NCBI GenBank assembly: GCA_963795385.1
Contig: CAWCHK010000002.1
Coordinates: 62,001-126,000 of the forward strand
Length of the DNA: 64,000 nucleotides
Origin: CAVURS01 sp963795385
GTDB lineage: Bacteria; Actinomycetota; Actinomycetes; Actinomycetales; CAVURS01
Reading direction: 5' to 3'
In this document: in pieces, positions 1 to 8,824 of the stretch
Layout: each line of letters begins with the position of its first letter
Position numbering within the stretch: the first letter of the stretch is position 1
Translations under genes and position numbers: made by a program
The notes under the pieces: generated by a model
What the model was told of the DNA's origin: nothing
The model's database searches: none
The model's input: the letters and a program-made list of their open reading frames with translations, nothing else

Positions 1-451
1 GCTCCGTAACGGTTTCCCAGCCCTTGCCACGGTGACTGCCGGGCGAACCCGGCTTCACGGTCAGGACCCGGTTGAGCATCAGCACCCCCTGGTCCGCCCA
101 CGGGGAGAGGTCGCCGGACATCGGCCGGGGCAGACCGAGATCGGACTCCAGCTCGCGGTAGATGTTCTGCAGGGAGCGCGGCAGGGGCCGCACGTCCGGG
201 TGCACGGAGAACGACAGACCGACCGGATGGCCGGGCGTCGGGTAGGGGTCCTGGCCCATGATCAGGACCCGGACGTCGGCGAACGGCCGGTGGAAGGCCC
301 GCAGCACGTCATCGCCCGCCGGCAGGTAGCCGCGGCCCGCGCCGACCTCGCCGCGCAGGAAGTCCCCCAGCTCCGAGATCCGCCCCGCGACCGGCTCGAG
401 GGCCTGCGCCCAGCCCGGGTCGATCAGGTCCGGGAGCGGCCGCGGCGACAT
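1..451 (-). CDS. ung: Uracil-DNA glycosylase, C-terminus cut by window edge
   Basis: Family 1 uracil-DNA glycosylase, which removes uracil from DNA at the start of base excision repair. Translating the minus strand from the ATG at 451 gives 150 residues before the window ends. The water-activating loop reads GQDPYP near residue 67. It is followed by PLPRSLQNIYREL, the WADQGVLMLN segment and the SHRGKGWE segment, all in family order. The C-terminal part, including the HPSPLS-type DNA-intercalating loop, lies outside the window. No long alternative frame shows family motifs. The identification is firm; the start is the first good Met before a conserved segment. Confidence 0.93.
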   Translation of the reverse strand, partial: MSPRPLPDLIDPGWAQALEPVAGRISELGDFLRGEVGAGRGYLPAGDDVLRAFHRPFADVRVLIMGQDPYPTPGHPVGLSFSVHPDVRPLPRSLQNIYRELESDLGLPRPMSGDLSPWADQGVLMLNRVLTVKPGSPGSHRGKGWETVTE

Positions 452-484
452 GCCCGCGACCCTAAACCCCGGTACGAGGCGTGG

Positions 485-961
485 TCAGCGGGCCGAGCGG
501 GCCAGGAACCGCGCACCCGGACCCTGGGTCGCGACGACGTCGCGCGGGTTGGAGAGGGCGCAGCGCCGCAGCGACAGGCAGCCGCAGCCGATGCAGGAGG
601 TGAGCTTGTCGCGCAGGCTCTCCAGCGCGGTGATCTGGTCGTCGATCCGGGCCCGCCAGGTGCGCGAGAGCCGCTCCCAGTCAGCCTTCGTGGGCGTGCG
701 CTCCTGGGGCAGCGTCGCCAGCGCCCCCTGGATCTCCTCCAACGAGAGCCCGACCTGCTGCGCGGCCCGGACGAACGCCACCCGGCGCAGCTCCACCCGC
801 GGATAGCGCCGCTGGTTGCCCGCCGTCCGCTCGGAGTGGATCAGCCCCTGGGCCTCGTAGAACCGCAGCGCCGACGTGGCCATCCCGCTGCGCTCGGAGA
901 GCTGGCCGATCGTCAGCATCGGCGGCAGCGGATGCGGCGTACGCGGGACGGACTCACCCAT
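485..961 (-). CDS. soxR: SoxR, redox-sensitive MerR-family regulator
   Basis: A 158-residue MerR-type activator. The N-terminal winged helix begins MLTIGQLSERSGMATSALRFYE (residues 15-36). A dimerisation helix follows, then the cluster CIGCGCLSLRRC with Cys at about 123, 126, 128 and 134. That spacing is the [2Fe-2S] ligand set that defines SoxR. SoxR proteins sense superoxide or redox-cycling compounds through cluster oxidation. The frame stays open further upstream, but ATG 961 follows a good -10 element, so I chose it. The gene is divergent from a split transketolase across a short dyad-containing region. In actinobacteria SoxR usually controls a few genes answering redox-active metabolites. 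Which gene it controls here is inference. Confidence 0.93.
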   Translation of the reverse strand: MGESVPRTPHPLPPMLTIGQLSERSGMATSALRFYEAQGLIHSERTAGNQRRYPRVELRRVAFVRAAQQVGLSLEEIQGALATLPQERTPTKADWERLSRTWRARIDDQITALESLRDKLTSCIGCGCLSLRRCALSNPRDVVATQGPGARFLARSAR

Positions 962-967
962 CCGGCC

Positions 968-1000
968 ATCATCGCTTGACTTCAAGTGAACTTCAAGTTG
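968..1000 (-). promoter_or_regulatory. SoxR/MerR-type dyad and soxR promoter
   Basis: The 53-bp gap between soxR and the transketolase gene holds repeated CTTCAAG/CTTGAAG elements and a core TCAAGT-GA-ACTTCA at 982-995. This resembles the SoxR box (CCTCAAG..CTTGAGG type). On the minus strand TTGAAG (996-991) and GATGAT (973-968) are 17 bp apart. The soxR ATG follows six bases after the -10, so the transcript may be leaderless. On the plus strand TTGACT lies at 976-981, so one protein could affect both genes. The operator role is inferred. Confidence 0.6.
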
Positions 1001-1014
1001 CACGGTGGGGCGCC

Positions 1015-1761
1015 ATGATCGGATACGACGAGCTGCCCCGCCTGATGTCGCGGATGACCGGCGACGAGAAGCACGACAGCAGCGCCCTCAGCACGCTCGA
1101 CGTGCTGTGGACGCTCTACGACAAGGTCCTCGACGTCGCGCCCGAGCGGGTCGACGACCCCGACCGCGACCGCTTCCTGCTCTCCAAGGGTCACGGCCCG
1201 ATGGCCTACTACGCCGTCCTCGCGGCCAAGGGCTTCCTCGACCCGGCCGAGCTGGACTCCTGGACGACCTTCGACTCCCGCCTCGGCGGCCACCCGGACA
1301 ACAAGCTGGTCCCGGGCGTCGAGATCTCCTCCGGCTCGCTCGGCCACGGGCTCGGTCTGGCGGTCGGCATGGCGACGGCGCTGCGGATGCAGGGCCGCAC
1401 GAAGCCGCGCGTCGTCGTCCTGCTCGGGGACGGCGAGCTGGACGAGGGCAGCAACGTCGAGGCCATCCAGTACGCCGCGCGGGCCGGCCTGGACAACCTG
1501 ACCGCGGTCGTCGTCGACAACGAGTCCGCCGCCCACGGCTGGCCGGACGGCATCGCGGCGCGGTTCGAGGTCGAGGGCTGGGCGGCCCGCGACGTGGACG
1601 GGCACAGCTGCTACGCCCTGCTGCACGCCCTGGCCCGGCCGCTGACCCTGGTCGGCCCGGCCGACCACACCGACGACTCCGCCTCACACCTTCGGGCCGA
1701 CCACCACCCCGGACGGCCGAACGTCGTCGTCGCCCACATCGACCCCGAGGAGCAGGCATGA
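1015..1761 (+). CDS. Transketolase, N-terminal (TPP-binding) subunit
   Basis: A 248-residue protein matching the thiamine-diphosphate half of transketolase. Motifs in order are KGHGPMAYYAVL, GSLGHGLGLAVGMA and the TPP/Mg motif GDGELDEGSNVEA. The partner half is the next gene, whose ATG overlaps this stop as ATGA, so the two chains probably form one enzyme. Split transketolases transfer two-carbon ketol units; in some bacteria they serve non-oxidative pentose or sugar-derivative routes rather than the main pentose phosphate pathway. The substrate cannot be told from sequence. The start is ATG 1015, after a GGTGGGG ribosome site. The gene is divergent from soxR. Confidence 0.9.
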   Translation: MIGYDELPRLMSRMTGDEKHDSSALSTLDVLWTLYDKVLDVAPERVDDPDRDRFLLSKGHGPMAYYAVLAAKGFLDPAELDSWTTFDSRLGGHPDNKLVPGVEISSGSLGHGLGLAVGMATALRMQGRTKPRVVVLLGDGELDEGSNVEAIQYAARAGLDNLTAVVVDNESAAHGWPDGIAARFEVEGWAARDVDGHSCYALLHALARPLTLVGPADHTDDSASHLRADHHPGRPNVVVAHIDPEEQA

Positions 1762-2804
1762 GCACCCAGACCCAGGCCCCGCACCAGTCCCGGACCGAGC
1801 AGCCGACCGAGACCGACCGAGCCGACCGAGCCGACCCAGCCGACCCAGCCGGTCGAGCCGAGCCGACCCAGCCGGTCGAGCGGGAGAGCCCGCGCGGCGC
1901 CGCCGGCACGATGCGGGACCGGTTCTACGAGATCGCCCCGAGCCTGCTGGACGAGCGACCGGACTCCGCACTGGTCCTGGCCGTCATCGGCGCGGGCTAC
2001 CTCGACCCCCGCGCGAAGGCCCGGCTGGCCGAGCGCATCGTCGACGTCGGCATCCGCGAGCAGCTGCTGCTGGGCGTCGCCGGTGGTCTGGCCCTGACCG
2101 GGATCCGGCCGGTGGTGCACACGTTCGCGCCGTTCCTGCTCGAGCGCGCCTACGAGCAGGTCAAGCTCGACCTCGGCTACCAGGGCGTCGGCGCGCTGCT
2201 CGTCAGTGCCGGCGCGTCCTACGACGGCCCGAAGGGCGGCGAGACCCACTTCGGCCGCCGCGACGTCGCGCTGCTGGACACGCTCGACGGTTGGACGGTC
2301 CACGTGCCCGGCCACCCGGACGAGGCGGAAGCCCTCCTGCGCCAGGCGATCCAGCGCGACGACCGGATCTACGTCCGGCTCGCCGACCAGGCCAACAGCA
2401 CCGCCCGCGACGTCCGCGGCCACGAGCTCCACGTCGTACGCCGGGGCAGCGCCACCGCCCGGGCCGCCGTCGTGGCGGTGGGCCCGATGCTCGACCGCAC
2501 GCTCGCCGCGACCGAGGGGCTCGACGTCACCGTGCTCTACGCCGCGACCGTCCGGCCGTTCGACCGGGCCGGGCTGCGGGGGGCGCCCGGGGCGGACACC
2601 GTCGTCCTGGTCGAGCCGTACCTCGCCGGGACCTCCGTCGCCGCCGTGAACGACGCGCTGAACGACCGCCCGCACCGGGTCCTCGGCCTCGGCGTGGGCG
2701 TGGCCGAGAGCGGCCACTACGGCACGGTCGCCGAGCACGACCGGCTCCACGGCCTGGACCCGGCCGGCATCCGGCGCGCCGTCGACGCCTTCGTCGCGGG
2801 CTGA
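1758..2804 (+). CDS. Transketolase, C-terminal subunit, with low-complexity N-terminal tail
   Basis: Second half of the split transketolase: pyrimidine-binding and C-terminal domains. From about residue 52 the chain starts MRDRFYEIAPSLLDE and contains IVDVGIREQLLLGVAGGLA, where the Glu of the conserved GIxEQ region contacts the TPP aminopyrimidine. A VHTFAPFLLERAYEQ segment and a C-terminal domain follow. The first 50 residues are Thr/Asp/Arg/Ala/Pro-rich and encoded by repeated GACCGAGCC/GACCCAGCC units, which is unusual. Translation could start at ATG 1758, overlapping the previous stop, or at ATG 1911, where homology begins. I kept 1758 because of the coupling, but 1911 is a real alternative. 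Confidence 0.85.
   Translation: MSTQTQAPHQSRTEQPTETDRADRADPADPAGRAEPTQPVERESPRGAAGTMRDRFYEIAPSLLDERPDSALVLAVIGAGYLDPRAKARLAERIVDVGIREQLLLGVAGGLALTGIRPVVHTFAPFLLERAYEQVKLDLGYQGVGALLVSAGASYDGPKGGETHFGRRDVALLDTLDGWTVHVPGHPDEAEALLRQAIQRDDRIYVRLADQANSTARDVRGHELHVVRRGSATARAAVVAVGPMLDRTLAATEGLDVTVLYAATVRPFDRAGLRGAPGADTVVLVEPYLAGTSVAAVNDALNDRPHRVLGLGVGVAESGHYGTVAEHDRLHGLDPAGIRRAVDAFVAG
1802..1880 (+). repeat. Short tandem repeats of GACCGAGCC/GACCCAGCC type
   Basis: About 80 bp of imperfect 9-10-bp repeats at the 5' end of the transketolase C-subunit gene. Read in frame they encode a disordered stretch rich in DRAD/DPAD. Such repeats are prone to slippage, so length may vary between strains. Confidence 0.6.
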
Positions 2805-2837
2805 CCGGAGCACCCGCCGGGCTCCTACACTCCGCGA

Positions 2838-4190
2838 GTGCACCGATACAACAAGCAGACGGCTGCGCTCGGCGAGGCCGTCCTCGCCTATGCCTTGCGC
2901 CGGCTCCGGCTCGACCCCGTCCCGCTGGACGGCCCGCGCACGCTCGAGGAGCTCGAGCAGGTCACGGACGTCCAGGTCAGCGCGGAGGGCATCGGCGGCC
3001 AGGCCGCCCTCGACCTGTTCGCCGAGCAGCTCGCACCGGCCTGCATCTCGATCGACAACCCGCGCTACCTCTCCTTCATCCCCTGCGCGCCGACGGAGGC
3101 CAGCTCGCTGTTCGACCTCGTCGTCGGCGCCTCCGCGCTCTACGGCGGCTCGTGGCTCGAGGGCGCCGGGGCGGTGCACGCCGAGAACGCCGCGCTGGCC
3201 TGGGTCGCCGGCCTGGCCGGCCTGCCCGCGACGGCCGGTGGCGTCTTCGTGCCCGGTGGCACGGTGGGCAACCTGTCGGCCCTGGTCGCGGCCCGGCACG
3301 CCGCGCGGCTCGGCCGTGAGGGCGAGCCGCCGGCCCGCTGGAAGGTCGCCGGCACGTCCCAGACGCACTCCTCGATCAAGAGCGCCTGCGACATCATGGA
3401 CGTCGACTTCATCGGCGTCCCGGTCGACGAGAACGGCCGGCTGACCGGCGCGAACCTGCGGGCCGCCCTCGACCAGGTCGGGGCCGACGGGCTCTTCGCC
3501 GTCGTGGCCACCGCCGGGACCACCAACTTCGGGATCGTCGACGACCTGGCCTCGGTCGCGGAGGTCTGCCGTGACCTCGGCGCGTGGTTCCACGTCGACG
3601 GCGCCTACGGCGGTGCCGGGCTGGCCGCGCCCAGCGTGCGGCACCTCTACGACGGCATCGAGCACGCTGACTCGTTCGTCGTCGACCCGCACAAGTGGTT
3701 CTTCGCGCCCTTCGACTGCTGCGCGCTGATCTACCGCGATCCCGAGCAGGGCAAGGCCGCCCACACCCAGAAGGCCGGCTACCTCGACGTCCTCACCGAC
3801 TCGGCCGACTTCAACCCCTCCGACTACGCGATCGGCCTGACCCGGCGGGCCCGCGGCCTGCCGTTCTGGTTCTCGCTGGTCACCCACGGCAGCGCCAAGT
3901 ACACCGAGGCCGTCGAGCGGACCCTGACCGTCACCCGGCACGCCGCCCACGAGATCAAGAAGCGCCAGTACGTCGAGCTGCTGCGCCAGCCCGACCTCTC
4001 CGTCGTCGTGTTCCGGCGGATCGGCTGGACGCCGCAGCAGTACCAGGTCTGGTCGGACCGCCTGCTGGCCGCCAACTTCGCGTTCGTGGTGCCGACGACG
4101 CACGAGGGGGAGACCGTCACCCGCTTCGCGATCGTCAACCCGCGAACGACCAAGTCCGACATCAACGCGATCCTGGACACCATGGCGTGA
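2838..4190 (+). CDS. Group II pyridoxal-phosphate-dependent decarboxylase
   Basis: A 450-residue PLP decarboxylase of the glutamate/aromatic amino acid/diaminobutyrate group. The PLP-binding Lys is in VVDPHKWFFAPFDC (about residue 286). The Asp that pairs with the pyridine nitrogen is in HVDGAYGG. The substrate-side segment NPRYLSFIPCAPTEAS and the glycine-rich GGTVGNLSALVAAR are also present. The reaction is amino-acid decarboxylation to an amine; the substrate is not determined by these motifs. The GTG start at 2838 sits six bases after a TACACT -10-like element, suggesting a leaderless transcript. The stop overlaps the GTG of the CapA-like gene. Confidence 0.88.
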   Translation: MHRYNKQTAALGEAVLAYALRRLRLDPVPLDGPRTLEELEQVTDVQVSAEGIGGQAALDLFAEQLAPACISIDNPRYLSFIPCAPTEASSLFDLVVGASALYGGSWLEGAGAVHAENAALAWVAGLAGLPATAGGVFVPGGTVGNLSALVAARHAARLGREGEPPARWKVAGTSQTHSSIKSACDIMDVDFIGVPVDENGRLTGANLRAALDQVGADGLFAVVATAGTTNFGIVDDLASVAEVCRDLGAWFHVDGAYGGAGLAAPSVRHLYDGIEHADSFVVDPHKWFFAPFDCCALIYRDPEQGKAAHTQKAGYLDVLTDSADFNPSDYAIGLTRRARGLPFWFSLVTHGSAKYTEAVERTLTVTRHAAHEIKKRQYVELLRQPDLSVVVFRRIGWTPQQYQVWSDRLLAANFAFVVPTTHEGETVTRFAIVNPRTTKSDINAILDTMA

Positions 4191-5326
4191 GCGGGCCGCC
4201 CGGCACGATCAGGGTCACCACCGCTCGCCGCCGGGTCCGGCGCAACCGGACCCTCCTCGCGGCCGTGCTGCTGGTGCTCCTGGCCGGGGCCGGCCTGCGC
4301 TACCTGGGGCCCGGCCGCTCACCGGCCGCGGCCGAGGCGGGCCCCCGGGTGGACGCACCGGCCGGGACCGCCGGCGCCCTGGGCCCCACCCCGACCCGGC
4401 CGGCGGTCAAGGGCCGGCCGGTCACGGTGCGGCTCGCCTTCGCCGGCGACGTGCACTTCGCCGGCACCTCGGCCGCGGCCCTGACCCTCGGCCTGGGCAC
4501 CGGCGCGGCACCGCTCGCCTCCGCCGACCTCGCCGTCGTCAACCTCGAGACCGCGATCACCGGCGGCGGCGTCCGAGCGCCGAAGCAGTACACGTTCCGG
4601 GCGCCGCCGCAGTCCCTGCAGGTCCTGCGGGCCGCCGGCATCGACGCGGTGTCGCTGGCCAACAACCACGGCCTGGACTTCGGCGACGCCGGGCTGGCCG
4701 ACACGCTCGCCGCGAGCCTGACCTACCGTCTCCCGGTGATCGGCGCGGGGGTGGACGCGGCGGCGGCCTTCCACGGCCTGGTCCGCACGGTGCGCGGCGT
4801 ACGCGTCGCGATCGTCTCGGCGACCGACGTGCTGGACTCGGCGACGGCGGCCGACTGGACGGCCGGCCCGGACCACCCGGGGCTCGCGTCGGCCAAGGAC
4901 GGTGACCTGCTGACCGAGCGGCTCCGGCAGCTGAGCGCCCAGGCCGACGTGGTCGTCGCGTTCCTGCACTGGGGCGCCGAGACGCGGGCCTGCCCGACCC
5001 AGCGGCAGGAGGACCTCGCCCAGGCCCTCGTGGCCGCCGGCGCCGACGTCGTGGTCGGCTCGCACGCCCACGTGCTGCAGCCCCTCGCCCACATCGGCGC
5101 CGTGCCCGTCGCCTACGGCCTGGGGAACTTCGTCTTCTACGCCCGGAAGGCCCCGGCGACCAGCTCCGGCGTGCTCCTGGTGGACGTCGCGGCGGTGCCT
5201 GGATCGGGTCCCGCCGGTACTCCGGTGGCCACGCCGCGCTGGCAGCCTGCGACCATCGTGCAGGGGCGTCCGGCTGCGGTCGAGCCCAGCCCGACGACCG
5301 ACCTTCCGGCCCTGGAGGACTGCTGA
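4187..5326 (+). CDS. CapA-family (PGA_cap) membrane-anchored metallophosphatase-like protein
   Basis: A 379-residue protein with one N-terminal membrane segment (about residues 25-45), an Ala/Pro-rich linker, then a metallophosphoesterase-like CapA domain outside the membrane. Visible motifs are FAGDVHF, NLETAI, LANNHGLDFG, GSHAHVLQP and YGLGNFVF, which carry the usual metal-binding Asp, Asn and His residues. CapA proteins take part in poly-gamma-glutamate capsule synthesis in Bacillus. Many actinobacterial members have no known role, and no capB/C genes are here. Start GTG 4187 overlaps the decarboxylase stop (GTGA), implying coupled translation. Confidence 0.88.
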   Translation: MSGPPGTIRVTTARRRVRRNRTLLAAVLLVLLAGAGLRYLGPGRSPAAAEAGPRVDAPAGTAGALGPTPTRPAVKGRPVTVRLAFAGDVHFAGTSAAALTLGLGTGAAPLASADLAVVNLETAITGGGVRAPKQYTFRAPPQSLQVLRAAGIDAVSLANNHGLDFGDAGLADTLAASLTYRLPVIGAGVDAAAAFHGLVRTVRGVRVAIVSATDVLDSATAADWTAGPDHPGLASAKDGDLLTERLRQLSAQADVVVAFLHWGAETRACPTQRQEDLAQALVAAGADVVVGSHAHVLQPLAHIGAVPVAYGLGNFVFYARKAPATSSGVLLVDVAAVPGSGPAGTPVATPRWQPATIVQGRPAAVEPSPTTDLPALEDC

Positions 5327-5355
5327 GATGGCGAGCGCCCGGCCCAGCGAGGCGA

Positions 5356-5384
5356 ATGACATCGATGTGATTTCGCCCTACGAT
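5356..5384 (+). promoter_or_regulatory. Promoter of the DUF3263 gene
   Basis: ATGACA (5356-5361) and TACGAT (5379-5384) are 17 bp apart. They lie before the AAGGGG ribosome site (5419-5424) and ATG 5430. This favours 5430 over the upstream in-frame ATG at 5328 as the gene start. Confidence 0.55.
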
Positions 5385-5429
5385 GGTGCGCGGCCCACAT
5401 CGGGCCGACTTCCGCCCGAAGGGGATTTC

Positions 5430-5726
5430 ATGGACGCCGCGCAGATCGCGGGCAGCGAGGGCAACCACGACGCCCCGGAGCTGTCGACGCGAGACCGCGA
5501 GATCCTGGCCTTCGAGCGCCAGTGGTGGAAGTACGCGGGCGCCAAGGAGCAGGCCGTCCGCGAGCTTTTCGACATGTCGGCCACCCGCTACTACCAGGTG
5601 CTCAACACCCTGATCGACAGCCCGGAGGCCCTGGCCTTCGACCCCATGCTGGTCAAGCGCCTGCGCCGCATGCGGGCCACGCGACAGCGGGCCCGCTCGG
5701 CCCGGCGGCTCGGCATCCGGCTCTAG
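5430..5726 (+). CDS. DUF3263 family protein, putative small DNA-binding regulator
   Basis: A 98-residue protein almost wholly made of the DUF3263 domain: LSTRDREILAFERQWWKYAG, then KEQAVRELFDMSATRYYQ, which looks like a helix-turn-helix, and a basic C-terminus. It occurs in nearly all actinobacteria in one copy and is presumed to bind DNA; no function is assigned. The start at 5430 is chosen because a promoter lies between it and the earlier ATG and because a strong AAGGGG site precedes it by five bases. A longer form from 5328 would add 34 residues without family similarity. It precedes the LytR_C gene on the same strand. Confidence 0.9.
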   Translation: MDAAQIAGSEGNHDAPELSTRDREILAFERQWWKYAGAKEQAVRELFDMSATRYYQVLNTLIDSPEALAFDPMLVKRLRRMRATRQRARSARRLGIRL

Positions 5727-5772
5727 CGGCCGCAGGCTCGGCTTTCCGATCGCGGCCGGTTAGCCTCCTGGC

Positions 5773-6435
5773 GTGTCCTACCCGACGTCCTCGGGGCCGC
5801 CCAGCCCCCCGAACGCCCGGCGGAGCCAGCCGTCCCGCCCGTCCGGTCCCTCGCACGCGCCGCGCTCCGGTGCCCATCGACCGCGCCGGCCGATCTGGCA
5901 CGACGTCCTCCCGGCGGTCGTCGTCCTGCTCGCGGTCGGGGCCCTGATCTTCGGCATCTACCAGCTCAAGGACAGCGTCCTGGGCAGCTCCTCGACGAGC
6001 TCCAGCGGCCCGGACCCCGGTTCGGACGACGACAACCAGCCCGCGGCACCCACGGGGCCAACCACGACCGGGTCCGGCTCCGCCACGACCTCGGGCAAGC
6101 CCACCAGCAGCCCGACCAAGAGCGTGAGCCCGACCTCGACGGCGACCCCGACCGTGGTCGACCGGGCCGCCACGGTGAAGGTCTACAACTCCACCAGCCG
6201 GACCGGCCTGGCCAAGGGCGCGGCGGCCAAGCTCGACGGCCGCGGCTGGAGCCACGCGGGGTCGGCCGGCAACCAGCACGGCTTCGGCGGCTCGACGACG
6301 GTGTTCTACGCCAAGGCCGCCCAGAGGGCCACGGCCCGGGCCGTGGCCAAGGACCTCGGCGGGTACGCCGTGCAGCAGAGCTCGTCGTACGGCTCGGGGA
6401 TCGTCGTCGTCCTGGCGAACGACTACCAGTCCTGA
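5773..6435 (+). CDS. LytR_C-domain membrane-anchored protein
   Basis: A 220-residue single-pass protein. It has a Pro/Ser/Arg-rich cytoplasmic head (1-40), a membrane segment (DVLPAVVVLLAVGALIFGIY, about 44-63), a Ser/Thr/Pro-rich spacer and a C-terminal LytR_C domain starting VKVYNSTSRTGLAKGAAAKL. This domain is found alone or attached to LytR-CpsA-Psr ligases that act at the cell wall; its own job is not settled. The GTG start at 5773 follows TAGCCT by six bases, so the mRNA may be leaderless. It is paired with the DUF3263 gene, an arrangement I recall from other actinobacteria. Function beyond the cell envelope is not claimed. Confidence 0.85.
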   Translation: MSYPTSSGPPSPPNARRSQPSRPSGPSHAPRSGAHRPRRPIWHDVLPAVVVLLAVGALIFGIYQLKDSVLGSSSTSSSGPDPGSDDDNQPAAPTGPTTTGSGSATTSGKPTSSPTKSVSPTSTATPTVVDRAATVKVYNSTSRTGLAKGAAAKLDGRGWSHAGSAGNQHGFGGSTTVFYAKAAQRATARAVAKDLGGYAVQQSSSYGSGIVVVLANDYQS

Positions 6436-6477
6436 GGCCGGGTCCTGCTCCCGAGCCCGGATCGGCCGGCTCCGGCA

Positions 6478-6504
6478 TTTGCACTCGGAGGGTTCGAGTG
6501 CTCA
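6478..6504 (+). promoter_or_regulatory. CIRCE-like HrcA operator, distal copy
   Basis: TTTGCACTC - nine bases - GAGTGCTCA. This matches the HrcA operator (TTAGCACTC-N9-GAGTGCTAA) at seven of nine or better in each arm, with the exact nine-base spacer. It lies 36 bp centre to centre from the second, better copy. Confidence 0.75.
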
Positions 6505-6513
6505 TGATGGGAC

Positions 6514-6540
6514 TTAGCACTCTCACTCGGTGAGTGCCAA
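6514..6540 (+). promoter_or_regulatory. CIRCE element, HrcA operator, proximal copy
   Basis: TTAGCACTC - nine bases - GAGTGCCAA, one base from the consensus. HrcA binding here represses groEL in the absence of heat or misfolding stress. It is located 41 bp before the groEL ATG. Confidence 0.92.
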
Positions 6541-6581
6541 TCACAGGCCTCGCACGACATCTGCACGGAGGATTATCCCGA

Positions 6582-8210
<1,629 letters not shown>

Positions 8211-8224
8211 TCCAGCTTCACCAC

Positions 8225-8261
8225 CAGTGTGGGACCGCCCCGACGGGGCGGTCCCACACTG
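8225..8261 (+). terminator. Rho-independent-like terminator after groEL
   Basis: A perfect 18-bp stem (CAGTGTGGGACCGCCCCG with its complement) around a single central base begins 14 bp after the groEL stop. There is no T-run, as is common in high-GC actinobacteria. It also faces the convergent WXG100 gene and may serve both. Confidence 0.85.
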
Positions 8262-8295
8262 CTGTTGCGGCCGGCCGGCGCCCCAGCGGGCCCGT

Positions 8296-8595
8296 TCAGC
8301 CGGTCTGGCCGAACATCGAGGTGTTCTGCTGCTCGGCCGCGGCGTACTGCTGCCCGGCCTGAGCGAGCAGCCGGGAGATGTGGTCCAGGGACTCGCGGAC
8401 CTTGGCCTGGGTCGCGCGCCACTCGCTCGCGACAGCCTGGAAGCGGGTGGCGGCCGAGCCGGTCCAGGCGTCCTGCAGGCCGCTGAGCCGGGCCATCATG
8501 GCGCCGACCTGGGTGTCGATCTCGGCTCCGATCCGGTTGATGTCGCCCGACGCCGCGGTGATCCGGCCGGTGTCGACCTGGAACTGGCTGCTCAT
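8296..8595 (-). CDS. WXG100 family protein (ESAT-6-like), orphan
   Basis: A 99-residue all-helical protein with the WXG turn (DAWTGSAATRF, about residues 42-52) between two helices. WXG100 proteins form helical hairpins and are exported by ESX/type VII systems, usually as pairs. No second WXG100 gene, EccC ATPase or other type VII component is in the window, so this is an orphan copy. The protein lacks an obvious C-terminal YxxxD signal: the tail is SMFGQTG. It may be exported by a system elsewhere, or may homodimerise. Start ATG 8595. Confidence 0.88.
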   Translation of the reverse strand: MSSQFQVDTGRITAASGDINRIGAEIDTQVGAMMARLSGLQDAWTGSAATRFQAVASEWRATQAKVRESLDHISRLLAQAGQQYAAAEQQNTSMFGQTG

Positions 8596-8824
8596 GTGGG
8601 TGCCTCTCGTGTGGTCCGATGCGAGTCGGGGACGAGCCCCTTCTGTCCCGCTCTGGTCGGGTGTGACGGTAGGCGGCCGCGGATCGAGATGTCCGGGTTA
8701 TCCACAGCCGGACGGCGGAACGGCGGGTCGACAATCTGGACGAAGGGTTCACCACCCGGTCCGTGACGCGGTTACGCTGACCGGACGACGGCGTCATCCG
8801 GAGCCGTCGAGCGGGGGTTTGACG

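Noticed and set aside
32..979. Plus-strand open frame of 315 codons at the window start
   Set aside because: The minus strand holds clear ung and soxR genes over the same bases.
1802..1880. Repeats considered as an integration or recombination site
   Set aside because: They are in-frame coding repeats with no flanking mobile gene or duplication.
8698..8706. TTATCCACA, a perfect DnaA-box sequence between the WXG100 and sigma-like genes
   Set aside because: Only one copy, with no AT-rich region, dnaA or dnaN nearby; not an origin.
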